A stretch of 64,000 bases of DNA from Porphyra umbilicalis (taxonomy: Eukaryota > Rhodophyta > Bangiophyceae > Bangiales > Bangiaceae), in NCBI GenBank assembly GCA_002049455.2, contig KV918772.1, forward strand, positions 1 to 64,000. Direction: 5' to 3'. This document shows, one piece after another, positions 1 through 9,849 of this stretch. Below the pieces are notes generated by a model. It saw only the letters and a program-made list of their open reading frames with translations. It was not told the DNA's origin and did no database searches. A program made the translations under genes and the position numbers. How positions within the stretch are numbered: the stretch's first letter is position 1; every line of letters begins with the position of its first letter.

Positions 1-610
1 ATGAGGACAAACTTGGGGGATCTGCAAAAGGATGGTCGGAATGCACGTGATTGGAAACACGCTCTACCCAATCATGTGCACCCACGTGGTTGGCACAGCC
101 CCATCCCGGCACATGCTGGAGAGCTCAATGCTGACTTCCCGTTGGACGTTCTATAACCCTTGACACCTGGCACAGGCCCTGCTCGTGTGTGGTCGACAGC
201 GGTCCCTTTGAGCTCCCGGGACCCAATCTGCGGGGAATCACAGCAATTGACCGGGTAGAGGGAGGCCCCCACATCCGCCAACGTGGGGCGCTTTGCACGA
301 GGCTGCTGGCGCGCGACCGCACCCGCTCACCTCCCAGCCAGTGCTGGCAAGGGGGACCAGGGTGGTGGGGTGCCGCCGTCTCGCTCTGCATGGCCGCCGT
401 TCGCTCTGCAAGTGCCATCCGTCTTGTTCCTGACCGTCTGACTCAGGCCTTTGTCAGCAGGTTCCCGCGTTTTTGAGCTTGGACCGAGGCGTGCAGGCTG
501 CGCTGGGCTTCCATCCGGGTATTTCTCCGTCCCTCCACCCAGCGCCTTCCCATCCCCCCTGAAAGTCCTACTCACCGCGTCTCCCCCTTCTTCCACCCCC
601 TTGCCGCACC
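1..610 (+). other. upstream region of the D-lactate dehydrogenase gene
   Basis: I see no convincing gene here. The short open frames on both strands overlap each other and have no recognisable product. The stretch just before 611 is pyrimidine-rich, and the start codon sits in a favourable context (cacc before ATG), so this is presumably the promoter and 5' leader of the next gene. No clear TATA box was found. Confidence 0.5.
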
Positions 611-2386
611 ATGGCCGCCGGCATGGTATTGCGTACAGCCCTGCGTTCCCGCCACTCGACAGCGGCGGCGGCGGTGGGCGTGCGCCATGCGCGGAGCCTG
701 GCCGAGGGTGCTGCCACCAGCGGTGCCGGCGGTGCTGGTGGCGCTGGCAGCGCGGGCGCCGGCCGCCGAAGAGCCGCCGCCGGCGCTGTTGCCGTCGGCC
801 TGACCGCCGCCACCGGGGTGGCGGCTGGCGTGGCCGACCCGCGGTCGTCGCTGACCGGTCTGCTTGGTCCCCGCGTGCTCAAGGCGGATGCTGCGCTGGC
901 GTCAGACCACAACCCGATGAAGGCCCCCTTTGCAACCGTGTGGCCGGCGGCGTACTCGGAGCTGATGGCGGAGCTCGGCCGCGATAAGGTGTCTGTCGAC
1001 GAGGACGAGCTGGAGGTGCGCGGTAAGGAGACATCGGGCTACGCGACGCCCGAGAACCCCCAGATGGTCGTTTGGCCCGAGAGTACGGCGGACGTTGCCA
1101 CCATCATGAAAATTTGCCACAAGTACAAGGTGCCGGTCGTGCCCTACGCGGCGGGCACCAGCCTGGAAGGCCACACCACCGCCCCGGAGGGGGGCGTGTG
1201 CATCTCCATGCAACGCCTGGACAAGGTGCTCGCCGTCAATGTGGAGGACATGGACTGCGTCGTGCAGCCGGGTGTCGGTTGGATGGAGCTCAACGACCAC
1301 GTGCGGCCAAACAACATGTTCCTCGGCGTCGACCCAGCGCCGGGGGCGGCCATTGGGGGTATGTGCGGCACATGCTGCTCAGGCACCAACGCGGTGCGGT
1401 ACGGGACCATGAAGGACCAGGTGCTCAACTTGACGGTCGTCCTGTCGGACGGGTCCGTTGTCAAGACCGGCCAGCGGGCGCGGAAGAGCTCGGCCGGTTA
1501 CGACCTTGCACGCGTCATTGTCGGCTCGGAGGGCACTCTCGGGGTTGTCACGGAGGCGACGTTGCGGCTTCGCAACATCCCCGAGTACACCCGTGTCGCA
1601 CGCGTGTCGTTCAAGGACGTGCACGACGCGTGTCATTCCGTCATCAAGATCCTGCAGCAGGGCATTCAAATGGGCGCCATCGAGCTGCTTGACGAGAAGA
1701 TGGTTGCGGCCGTCAACGACTACTCCTCTATGTCCATGCCCCTGACCCCGTGCATCCTCTTCAAGTTCACGGGCCCGGAGGAGCACGTCAAGCACGATAT
1801 TGAAGCGGTGCGAAAGATCACGACCAAGTTCACCAACTCTTTTGAGTTCACCAAGAACGAAGAGGAGACGGAGCAGCTGTGGGGCGCGCGGAAGCACGCT
1901 TTTTGGGCTGCTCAAACGTCGCAACCAGGCCGCGAGCTGATGGCCACCGACGTGGCCGTGCCGCTTTCCCGCTTGGCCGACTGCCTCTCTGAGACCAAGA
2001 AGGAGCTCGACGCGAGCTTTCTCTTTGCGCCCATCGTCGGCCACGTCGGCGACAGCAACTTCCACGTGTGCATCATGTTTGACCCAGCCAGCCAGCGGGA
2101 GAATGATGAGGCCCACCGCCTTAACCGCTCCATGGTGTATCGCGCCATTGGGATGGAGGGCACCTGCACGGGGGAGCACGGCGTCGGCCTCGGCAAGAAA
2201 GAATACCTGGTGCCTGAGTTTGGCGAGGCGGGCGTCGGCATGATGAAGACGATCAAGCGGGCGCTCGACCCGGACAACCTGCTCAACCCGGGTAAGATTG
2301 TCGACATTGGGCCGGTGGGAGGCCACAGCACCGCGGCCGCCGAGGCGGCTGCGGGGTCGAGGAAGTCCAAGTCTTTCTTTGGCTAA
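611..2386 (+). CDS. LDHD: FAD-linked D-lactate dehydrogenase (cytochrome type), mitochondrial
   Basis: The 591-residue product oxidises D-lactate to pyruvate with FAD and passes electrons to cytochrome c; in plants and animals the family is mitochondrial and removes D-lactate from the methylglyoxal pathway. Residues 1-75 are Arg/Ala-rich and look like a targeting peptide, with a small hydrophobic stretch near 60-75. The FAD-binding domain starts near residue 149 (NPQMVVWPES) and contains PYAAGTSLEGH, the SGTNAVRYG segment and the VGSEGTLG loop. The C-terminal FAD-oxidase domain carries HVGDSNFH at 478, GEHGVG at 521 and DPDNLLNPGK near 553. The length is typical or slightly long. The ATG has a good context and the frame is unbroken without introns, so the gene looks intact. 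A related family, D-2-hydroxyglutarate dehydrogenase, is less likely because the CCSGTNAVRYG region matches D-lactate dehydrogenases. Confidence 0.93.
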   Translation: MAAGMVLRTALRSRHSTAAAAVGVRHARSLAEGAATSGAGGAGGAGSAGAGRRRAAAGAVAVGLTAATGVAAGVADPRSSLTGLLGPRVLKADAALASDHNPMKAPFATVWPAAYSELMAELGRDKVSVDEDELEVRGKETSGYATPENPQMVVWPESTADVATIMKICHKYKVPVVPYAAGTSLEGHTTAPEGGVCISMQRLDKVLAVNVEDMDCVVQPGVGWMELNDHVRPNNMFLGVDPAPGAAIGGMCGTCCSGTNAVRYGTMKDQVLNLTVVLSDGSVVKTGQRARKSSAGYDLARVIVGSEGTLGVVTEATLRLRNIPEYTRVARVSFKDVHDACHSVIKILQQGIQMGAIELLDEKMVAAVNDYSSMSMPLTPCILFKFTGPEEHVKHDIEAVRKITTKFTNSFEFTKNEEETEQLWGARKHAFWAAQTSQPGRELMATDVAVPLSRLADCLSETKKELDASFLFAPIVGHVGDSNFHVCIMFDPASQRENDEAHRLNRSMVYRAIGMEGTCTGEHGVGLGKKEYLVPEFGEAGVGMMKTIKRALDPDNLLNPGKIVDIGPVGGHSTAAAEAAAGSRKSKSFFG

Positions 2387-3512
2387 GGCCTCGTGGCGGC
2401 ACTCGTCACCCCCCCACCCCTCCGCCGCAAGCCGCTGCTTTTGCGGTCACACTTTGTGGTCGTCTTGACTGAAGAGCGCGGATTCTTTCTTCTGTTTTTT
2501 TGGTCCGCGCGTGCATCTTTTGTTGTGTGGATGCGCTGTGTGGCTGGGGCAGCAGTAGACTCTGATCGATTATTCGCTTGTGCTGCTACAGCTGGCTTGG
2601 GGTGGTGCATTTCGTTCGACTGGGGAATAGATTACTCTTACGGCTTCATGGTTGCTGTGTACGGAAGAGGTGCGCGGTGTGGAAAGAGCTCATAGCTTTT
2701 TCGCACAGCAATGTACATGTAGCGCACATTGGGGCATGTCGCTGACGGCACCTGCATGGCAGATCCCCAGAATGACACACAGCACATGCACCGGTAGCAA
2801 CCGTCGACCAACACGGGTCAAGCGCATTAGGTCCGGACCCCATCCTCCGAGGAGCACAGCAGCTCCATGGCACATTGTAGCGACTATGCTGAGCCACCGA
2901 CAAGAGTAGCCGCTATTGGTGACGCAGTCATGCACATCATACAAACGCAGTGAGCACGATAACCATTGAGGGACAAGAAAAGAAACAGGTACGAGAAACA
3001 AATTAAGCTACAAGAAGCCTGAGTCTCCGTACCCTCTTACCACCGCAGCCATCAACATCGACGAGCTCCTCACACCGATGGCAGCCCGGCGACCCATGCC
3101 GACGCACAAAAATGCATTGCTCAACAGACCTCGTTTGGTGATCGCACAGCCACCATATCCGCACGGAGCCGCCACACGCCTGCTGCACCGTCCTCACATT
3201 GGCGACCGGTAGGACAGAGGTCCGCAATTAGACTGGGACCGTCGATTGGCAAGACGAAGACACCGCCGCACGCGTCCGCACCACTCACAGCTATGAGTCC
3301 GACGTGCAAGCGACCACCCCTCCATCCAACTACCAACAACCCCCCCAGCCCCCGCACCCCACCGCACCACACAGCACACATGACCGTACATCCCAGCACT
3401 GGGCCGCACCACGCCGCATCACGCCTCACGACGCCGCACCAAGCCGCACCGCACCATCGTACGCCCCCCAACGGGGTCTCCCACGGCGCTCAACCCAGCA
3501 GAGGTGCCCTTT
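2387..3512. other. intergenic region between two convergent genes
   Basis: This is the 3' flank of the D-lactate dehydrogenase gene and of the convergent minus-strand gene ending at 3513. No supported coding region is seen. From about 3330 to 3470 the plus strand is a degenerate run of short CCGCACC/ACCGCA units, a simple repeat that opens several frames by chance. Confidence 0.5.
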
Positions 3513-4208
3513 CTATGGGCGCCGCCTGCCCTTGTTCCCCCCTGGGAACAATTCGACAACCTTGGAGAGTAGCCCCGTGACTTGCTCCCACAGCCCGCCG
3601 ACTGCGGTTTCGAGGGCGCGGGCCCAGCCCTGGACGACCCCCATCCAGTGGCCGAGCATGCCGTCCAGCCCCTCACCACCTTCATCACCGCCCACCGAGC
3701 GGGCAGCACCCGCCAGGGCGCTCAACCCGCCCAACATGCCCACCACGCCGGCGGCGGCCGCGCCCGCCCCCGACGGCGGCACCTCGTCCACAGTGGTCGG
3801 CGACGCCATCCCGGTTGCGGCCGCGCCCTTGGTCAGCGCCCCGCCAACCGCGCCCGACGACGGTGGCAGCGGCGGCTTGGCGGCCGAGGCGGCGCGATCC
3901 CGCTCCCGCTCCCACTCCCGCTCCTCTGCTTGCCGTTGCCGCTCCGCGTTGACAGCCTCTGCCGCCTCAGCCGCCGCCGTTGCTTCTGCCGCCTTGGCGT
4001 TGGCCGCCGCAGCCTCGTCGCGGGTTGAGCCGACCTCCGTGGTGAGCTCTGCGATTTTCGATTCGGCAGCCTTGAGACGCGCAAGTAGCGTCACGTTGAG
4101 GGCCTTGAGGCGCCCCTGCACGTCGTCCGAGCTGCCACCACCGCCGCCACCGACGGAGGAGGAGGACGTTGTGGGAGACGGGCCGTTGCTGCCTCCACCC
4201 CCAGCCAT
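3513..4208 (-). CDS. small coiled-coil protein of unknown function
   Basis: The frame is open from 4472, but the first 88 codons are Arg/Pro-rich and unlike a protein start. The ATG at 4208 begins a Gly/Ser-rich leader (MAGGGGSNGP) and gives 231 residues. Residues about 35-95 form a likely coiled coil: Ala/Glu/Lys-rich heptads such as LKAAESKIAELTTEV followed by a charged EREWERERD stretch. The C-terminal third has two Gly/Ala-rich, partly hydrophobic segments (AGVVGMLGGLSALAG and ALETAVGGLWEQVTGLLSKV) and ends in basic residues. I do not recognise the family. It might be a membrane-tethered or vesicle-associated coiled-coil protein, but that is a guess. It converges on the D-lactate dehydrogenase gene. 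Open plus-strand frames across it are Pro/Ser-rich shadows. Confidence 0.55.
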   Translation of the reverse strand: MAGGGGSNGPSPTTSSSSVGGGGGGSSDDVQGRLKALNVTLLARLKAAESKIAELTTEVGSTRDEAAAANAKAAEATAAAEAAEAVNAERQRQAEEREWERERDRAASAAKPPLPPSSGAVGGALTKGAAATGMASPTTVDEVPPSGAGAAAAGVVGMLGGLSALAGAARSVGGDEGGEGLDGMLGHWMGVVQGWARALETAVGGLWEQVTGLLSKVVELFPGGNKGRRRP

Positions 4209-4477
4209 GATGAGAAGGGGGGTGGGTACGAGACGGGGGGTGCGTGCGAGAAAAGGGATTGAAAGGGGAATGCAAAGGCAAACGTGGTCGCGCGTCGAGC
4301 CGGGCCGGGTGGCTCGCCGCACCGTCCCGTGCGTCGTCACGGATGGCTCCACCCAGAAAACGTAGAGGCGGGGCGACGGGTGGCGGAGGCGCACCCGTCG
4401 AGGCGCGAGGAGCGTGTAGCGACGGAACAGGATGGACGTGGCTGACGCGGGGGCGCAAGGAGCGGCACACACGGCAC

Positions 4478-4859
4478 TAGGGTTGCTCAGAACGCCCGGG
4501 GCGTCGTTAAGGGCGTCGTTAAGGGCGTCACCAGGGCGTCATTTGGGCGTCGTGGGCCCCTAACGCCCCAACTCAAAAGGGCGTCAACAAGGCGTCGCGA
4601 AGAGGAAGTTTTCAGGGGGGTCCACATGATTCAGCAGGTGGCGGCTGTGCACCTTGGTTGGGGACAGGCACCCAGTCTGGACACAAAAATGAGATATGAG
4701 AGCGCGATATGGGTGCTACTTGAACGATAAGGCGAATATTGAGGGTGCTACTTGGGGCGTCGTGAGGGCGTTTTGGCTGCCTAATGGGGCGTCAGTAAGG
4801 CGTCATATCCGTCGCGCGCCCCTGACGCCCCCGAAATAGGGGCGTCGTGTGCAACCCTA
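4478..4859. mobile_element. hAT-type MITE, 382 bp, with 8-bp target duplication
   Basis: The element is bounded by imperfect 20-bp terminal inverted repeats: TAGGGTTGCTCAGAACGCCC at the left and TAGGGTTGCACACGACGCCC as the reverse complement of the right end, 17 of 20 matching. It is flanked by a perfect 8-bp duplication, CACGGCAC, at 4470-4477 and 4860-4867. An 8-bp duplication and a TAGGGTTG-like end are typical of hAT transposons. Inside both ends the motif GGGCGTC or its complement recurs many times, the kind of subterminal repeat that hAT transposases bind. It has no coding capacity, so it would need a transposase from elsewhere. It lies 262 bp upstream of the minus-strand start at 4208. 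Confidence 0.88.
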
Positions 4860-4867
4860 CACGGCAC

Positions 4868-5381
4868 AGCTCACGAATACTTAAGCTGGCTCTTTTGGAT
4901 TTGAAAGCTGCAACAGCTCTACACGAATTCCATCCAAGCCCTGCGAATACTGTGTGCGCCTGCGCAGTGCACCTCGTTGCTGGATCCACCACGAGCTCGT
5001 TTTTCACTCGAATTGCTCGCACGATTCTTGCACGACCCCTCGTAATGACCTCTGTGGAGCGTTTTTCTTGTCAAAAACTCGTTAAAACATGTATGCATTC
5101 ACATCCGGGCATTTTGCACCGACTTTTTGGAAGCATCAGAAGCGTCTCTGAGAATGCCTCCTGTGGTGTAGAGCACCATGGTGTGAATGCCCGGATGCCA
5201 ACGTATGCATATGCTCAACAAGTGCGTACGAGCTCTCCCTCCTTCCCAACGAGGTGGTTACGAAAATTCTGCACGCTGCATTAGGAGACCGTTCTCGAGG
5301 CGTGCGGATCAAGTCGCGTACGGGGCATCGAGGTGCTGCGCAAGTGCCGGTTTTTGAACTTAGCTTCTTCGTGCGTGCGAG
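4868..5381. other. intergenic spacer left of the gypsy-1 element
   Basis: This is less GC-rich host sequence between the MITE and the gypsy-1 left LTR. A 145-residue open frame at 4847-5284 (+) begins inside the MITE and has no recognisable features, so it is not called. An imperfect inverted repeat with arms near 5091-5112 and 5185-5212 (core AATGCCCGGATG) could form a hairpin. Confidence 0.45.
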
Positions 5382-5386
5382 TTGAC

Positions 5387-5974
5387 TGTAGCACAACCCC
5401 GTAGCCACGGGCCCGAAGAGGGAAGTATCCCACCGCTGCCGTCCCAAGAACGTGCCCCCTATAGGATCACCCGATCCGGGAAGAGGGGCCGCCAAAGGTA
5501 CAAGACAAAAGGCACGGTTTACTTGCCGGCGACGACGGTGCCTCCCACCGTCGTCGCCCTTCGTCCTAAAAAGGGCGGAAACCGTTGCGGGGGCCCAATT
5601 CCCCTAATGGGAATTGGCCCGCGCCGCCGACCAACCAATATCACGAAGTACAATGCAAGACAAGTCCCCCAATGCGGTAAGTAGAGACGAGGGGGAATCG
5701 GGACCGGGCGCCACCGCCTGACGTGGCGGCCTCTGGCGTGGCCACGCGGCGGCGCGCGCGCGCCACATAACCGCCCCGCCCAGCGACGCCCTGGTGGCCG
5801 TTCGTGCGTGGCCCGGGTGCCCGCGCCCCCGACAGCTGCCCAGTCGGCGCCGGGGCGCCACCCGCGGGGCCGTGGCGGCCGTGCCGCCCGCCCCGCTGCT
5901 TGCCACGCGCAGGCCACGCCCGCCCGGCCCCCGCCGGGGGTTCCCAGCACCACCCCCATCCCGGTGGTGCTACA
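5387..5974 (-). repeat. gypsy-1 3' LTR (left copy)
   Basis: 588 bp, TG...CA with 8-bp terminal inverted repeats TGTAGCAC/GTGCTACA. It is nearly identical to 23725-24312. It contains two strong hairpins: CGACGGTG/CACCGTCG near 5535-5555 and CCAATTCCC/GGGAATTGG near 5595-5618. The GC-rich sequence opens many meaningless frames. This LTR lies 5' of the antisense ORF at 6695 and could supply its promoter, although no promoter element was identified. Confidence 0.93.
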
Positions 5975-5990
5975 TCACCCCCTGCCGAGC
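5975..5990 (-). other. gypsy-1 polypurine tract (weak)
   Basis: On the minus strand the bases next to the 3' LTR read CAGGGGGTGA, the expected place for the plus-strand primer. It is short but purine-rich. Confidence 0.55.
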
Positions 5991-6694
5991 GACCGCCGTC
6001 CCCGGCGGTAAATGGCGGGGTCCGTCCGACCCGCGGGACCCGTGACGCGGGCGACGACGGGGCGGCGCGCCCGAGCCACGATCGTGGCGCCGGCGGCATC
6101 GGTTGGCGCGGCCACCGGCGGGCTCCCAGTGCTGGGGGCTGCCGCGGCGGCGGTGGAGGCGGCAGGGGCCGGGGCCCGTCGGACGTCGACCATGGCGGGG
6201 CCGTGCCCCCGCTCGACGACGGAGGAGGCGCCGTCGCTGTCGCGCTCGCCGTCACCCCCCCCGTGCCGGGGGGCGCCGCGGCGGTGGCGGCGCCCGGCGG
6301 GGCGGCCGGCGGTGGGGCGTCGTCCGTGGCGGCGGCGGCCGCCGGACGTGGAGGCGGCCGGCCGCCGGGGCGGGGCCCCGCGACGGCGGGCCGGGCCGCG
6401 CCGGCCACGCCGTCGGCGACGTCCGGGGGTCGGTCGCGCTCGGCACTTGCGGAGAACCTCCTTCGGACCGCGACATGGGCCCGGGTCCCCGACCGGGACC
6501 ATCTGCGGCCGACGCCGCGGCCGCCGCGGACGCTACCCCCGGGACTGCGGGACCCGGTCCCCACGGCGGTCGTGCTACCGCCGCCGGCGGCCCCGGATCC
6601 GCTTCCCGTCGGGTTGCCGATCGAGGTCGCGGACGCCTGCGACGTCGACGGCGAGGGCCCTTGGCCGACGGTGCGTGTTGCGTCCGGGGGCGCC

Positions 6695-9600
6695 ATGCCT
6701 GGGCCCTACGACGCGGCGGCCATCGACACGGCGTGGACCCGCATGCTCGCCGTCGGCGAGGCGGGCGGGTACCTGGCGGCGTCCGCGGCGCCGAACGTCT
6801 TGAAGTCGTTGGCCGCCGTCGACCACCCGCTCGCCGCCGAGTACTTCCGCCGCCTTCTGCGGGTGAACGAGGTCGCCGTGATTCTGCCGGAGCCCATTCC
6901 GGACGTCACGGAGATGTTCTGCGTCGACGGCGCGGCGGGTTTCGCGTGGTTGGTGGCGCTGCAGCGCCAGCTGCCGAAGCTGCGGGCGACGACGTGTGGG
7001 GACGTGAGCGTCGGGTTGGAGTTTTGGGTGGGGCGTGAGCCCCTCCTCACCTCCGTGCCGGTCCCCGGGGACGACTGGGCCAACGAGCGGGACGCCCGCA
7101 TGATGGGGCGGCTTGCTCCGGTGGCCCGCGCGGGCCATGGCGCGATGCGCCTGCCGCTGCGCGAGTCCGCCGACCGCACGTTCCTCCTACCCTCGGCCCC
7201 GTCCGACTGGGACACCGTGTTCGCCGCGCCGCGGCTGCTCCCCTGGTTCCTGCCGCGGGTCTTCACCCATCTTGCGCACCGCCTCACGACGGCGACGAGG
7301 GACCCCCTCCTTGGCGTGGCGCGGCTCGCGGCAGCGTGCGCCATGGTGAGCGCTGTGCTCGCTGCCTACGAGCGGGACCGCCGCTTGTTCCGGCCTCCGC
7401 CTTTGGCGACGTGGGCGCTCACCCGCTTCGGGCCAGTGACCCTCGCTCAGGGGGACAACCGGCGGGCCACGACGCTGCGCCTCATCATGGCGGCGTGGCC
7501 GCATGTCCCGTGGCGTCTCGTGCGCCAGCGCCTCCCCTACTCGACGCCGGGGAAGGAACCCCCCACCATCCTCTACGCGCACCGAGGCACGATGATGAGC
7601 GCCGAGCGCCACTGGGTGGGCGTGACGCCCTGCGCGTCCTCGGCCACCGCGTTGGGGTGTACGGAGGCTGCCCTCGAGGCGGACTTGCCCCCGCAGTTCC
7701 CCTACGTGGATATCGGCGGGGATGGGTACGGTGCCACGCACCCGGCAGCGTCCGCCAAGCCCCCTGGGGTGGACGGGGTCGGGTCGCCGCGGTCTCCTCG
7801 GTCGGAGCCCCAAGGGGGCAGTGCCGGCCAAGGGGGTAGCGCCGGTGGTCCGTCGGAGGCGGGTGGCGCCGCGTCGCCCGGCGGTCGTGGCGGTGCCGAC
7901 CAGGGCGGGGGCCGACGGTACCCCACCACTGCCGACGTGGCGGCGGGGTGGAGTCCAGCAGCGCCCGCCGGGGACCCCGGGGGCCGCGCCTACCCGGCCG
8001 GCGGCGGCGCGGGCGGTCACGGCGACCAAGGGGCCGGCGGCCAGCGCCCCGGCGGCGGTTGGCAACCGGGCGGCGGCGGCCGCGGTGGTTGGTCGTCGGG
8101 CGCCGGGGGCTACCCCCGTGCGGATGCCGGATGGGGCCCGGCTCCCGCCGACCGCGGTGAGTGGGCGTGCGGGGACCGCCGTACTGGCGGCCCGTCCGAC
8201 GACCGGGGCTACCACGGTCGGGACTACCACCGCAGCGGCGGGCATCGCGGCGGTGACGACCGCGGTGGCGATTACGCCGGCGAGTACCGCGGCGACGGCG
8301 GCGGCCGCGGCGGTAACCGCGTCGGGGGCGAGGACCGCGGCGGCGGATACCGCGACGACCGCGGGTACGACCGCCACGGCGGCGGGTACCGAGGCGGTGA
8401 TGACCGCGGGTACGAGTACCGTGGTGGCGGCTACCACGGCGGGGACGGCCGCGGGTATGACTACCCTGGCGGCGGCTACCGCGGCGGTGACGACCGCGGG
8501 GACGACTACCCCGGCGGTGACTACCGCGGGGGCGGCCAGGCCGGCGTGTGGGACCGAGGGGCTGGTGGTTACGGGTCCGAGGGGGGCCGGGACGGTACAC
8601 CCCGTCACGAGCATGGCGGTGGCCGCGGCGGTGGGGACCGCAGGTGGGTCTCGCCGCCGGCGCCGCTCCACGTCGGGCGTGGTTACCCGCGCGGCGGCGG
8701 TGGGGAGGGCCCGCCGACACCACCGCGTCGGGAGCTTACCCCCGCTTGGTCCCCCCACCCGTCGCCGCGCCGTGGCGGGGGCGAGGCGCCGCCGATGTCG
8801 CCCCGTCGGCCGCCCGCGCCCGCCACACCCCCGCCGGTGCCGCCGGTCCCCGGGCGTTCCGTGGCACCCGCTGTTGCCGCCGTGGCCCCGGTCGTACCGC
8901 CCGTGGCCTTGCCGGATGCGGCGCCGCCGTCCCCGGCTCGGGGAGCTGTGGCGGTGGCTGCCGAGCGGGGTGACGCGCCCGACCCGACAATGCCACGGGC
9001 GGGGCCCTCGCTGCCGTCCCGTCCGTCTTCCGCGCCGCCGTCGGCGTTGCTGCCCGCGCCGCTAGGAGCCGCGGCGGGACTCCCCGCCACGGGGGCGGCC
9101 GTAGCGCCCCCGCGTCGGGTTACCGCGTCCGCCGTTGCGGTGGTGGGGCCGCCCGACCCCGCGCCGCTTGGGGCCACGCCGGACGCTCCGCCGACGGGGG
9201 ACCCTCCCTCCGGTACCCCGTCGCGGGCCGCCCCCGAACAACCCGCCCCCGAACAACCCCCCCCCCGGCCGAGACGCCGCGAGGCCCCGACGGCGGGAGC
9301 GGCAACGCCGCGGCCGAGGAGGACGGGGCGCCGGCGGTCGGTCAACGGCGGGGGCGGGACGACGGCCCGGCTGGGCGGCGCGTCGCGGCGCGGACCAGCG
9401 GGCGGGACGTAGCCGCGGAGCGTGAGAGCCGGGGGCCCGGCGAGCAGGACGCCACCGTGTCGGCGTACTACCTGACGGGGCCGGCGCACACCAAGCAGGT
9501 GGGCCCGCCCCGACCGGGTGACCTCCGCGGGGCCGTGTGGGCCGAGTGGGGGTACGACCCGGTGTTGAACTGGGGCCAGGTGACGGATGCGATGGTGGGG

Positions 9601-9756
9601 TGGGCCCTGCTGGAGTACAGCCGGGCCGCGCGCCAGGTGAAGGGCTCGCTGGCCGCGAGCCCAACGTGGCACGCGGCGCGCCTGAACCAGGCGGTGCGCG
9701 CCCAGCTGCGAAAGGGCGGGGTCCCAGTGGTGGACCCCGCCTACGCCGACCCGTAG
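6695..9756 (+). CDS. long ORF antisense to gypsy-1 pol, Gly/Arg-rich, with a frameshift in a C10 run
   Basis: This ORF runs opposite to gag-pol between the pol end and the 3' LTR. The first ATG in the frame is at 6695 (MPGPYDAAAIDTAW); the frame is open back to 5804 without another ATG. About 340 residues look like a folded domain with mixed hydrophobic and charged content. A low-complexity Gly-rich region follows, with an RGG/YRGG-type repeat block near 8170-8540 (units like GGGYRGGDDRG), then a Pro/Ala-rich tail. The frame stops at 9412, but coding character passes to the -1 frame at a run of ten C (9257-9266) and continues to a TAG at 9754-9756 through a segment including GYDPVLNWGQVTDAM. 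Loss of one C explains this, so the gene may be slightly broken or the run misread. RGG blocks are common in RNA-binding proteins. I do not recognise the folded part. Confidence 0.6.
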
Positions 9757-9780
9757 GTGGTACCGAGGCGCGCCGTAGGG

Positions 9781-9845
9781 AATAAATCCGGTTGGGCCCG
9801 CGGGGCCGTGTGACCGCCAGCGGGGCCCGCCACTGTGGGAATAAA
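9781..9845 (+). terminator. two AATAAA polyadenylation hexamers behind the antisense ORF
   Basis: AATAAA occurs at 9781-9786 and again at 9840-9845, 24 and 83 bases after the antisense ORF stop. Each lies in a copy of a duplicated segment of about 60 bp (AATAAATC-GGTTG). In DNA this GC-rich, AATAAA is rare, so the pair plausibly ends the antisense transcript. Confidence 0.5.
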
Positions 9846-9849
9846 TCTG

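Noticed and set aside
3304..4365. 353-residue plus-strand ORF
   Set aside because: It is a Pro/Ser-rich frame opposite the coiled-coil protein, without a domain or clear start.
5804..6694. Upstream extension of the antisense ORF starting inside the gypsy-1 LTR
   Set aside because: The only initiator there is a GTG within the LTR, and the sequence is very GC-rich low complexity. The first ATG in frame is at 6695.
7187..8758. 523-residue minus-strand frame inside the antisense ORF region
   Set aside because: It consists of Val/Ala repeats mirrored from the RGG repeats on the other strand; no independent evidence of coding.
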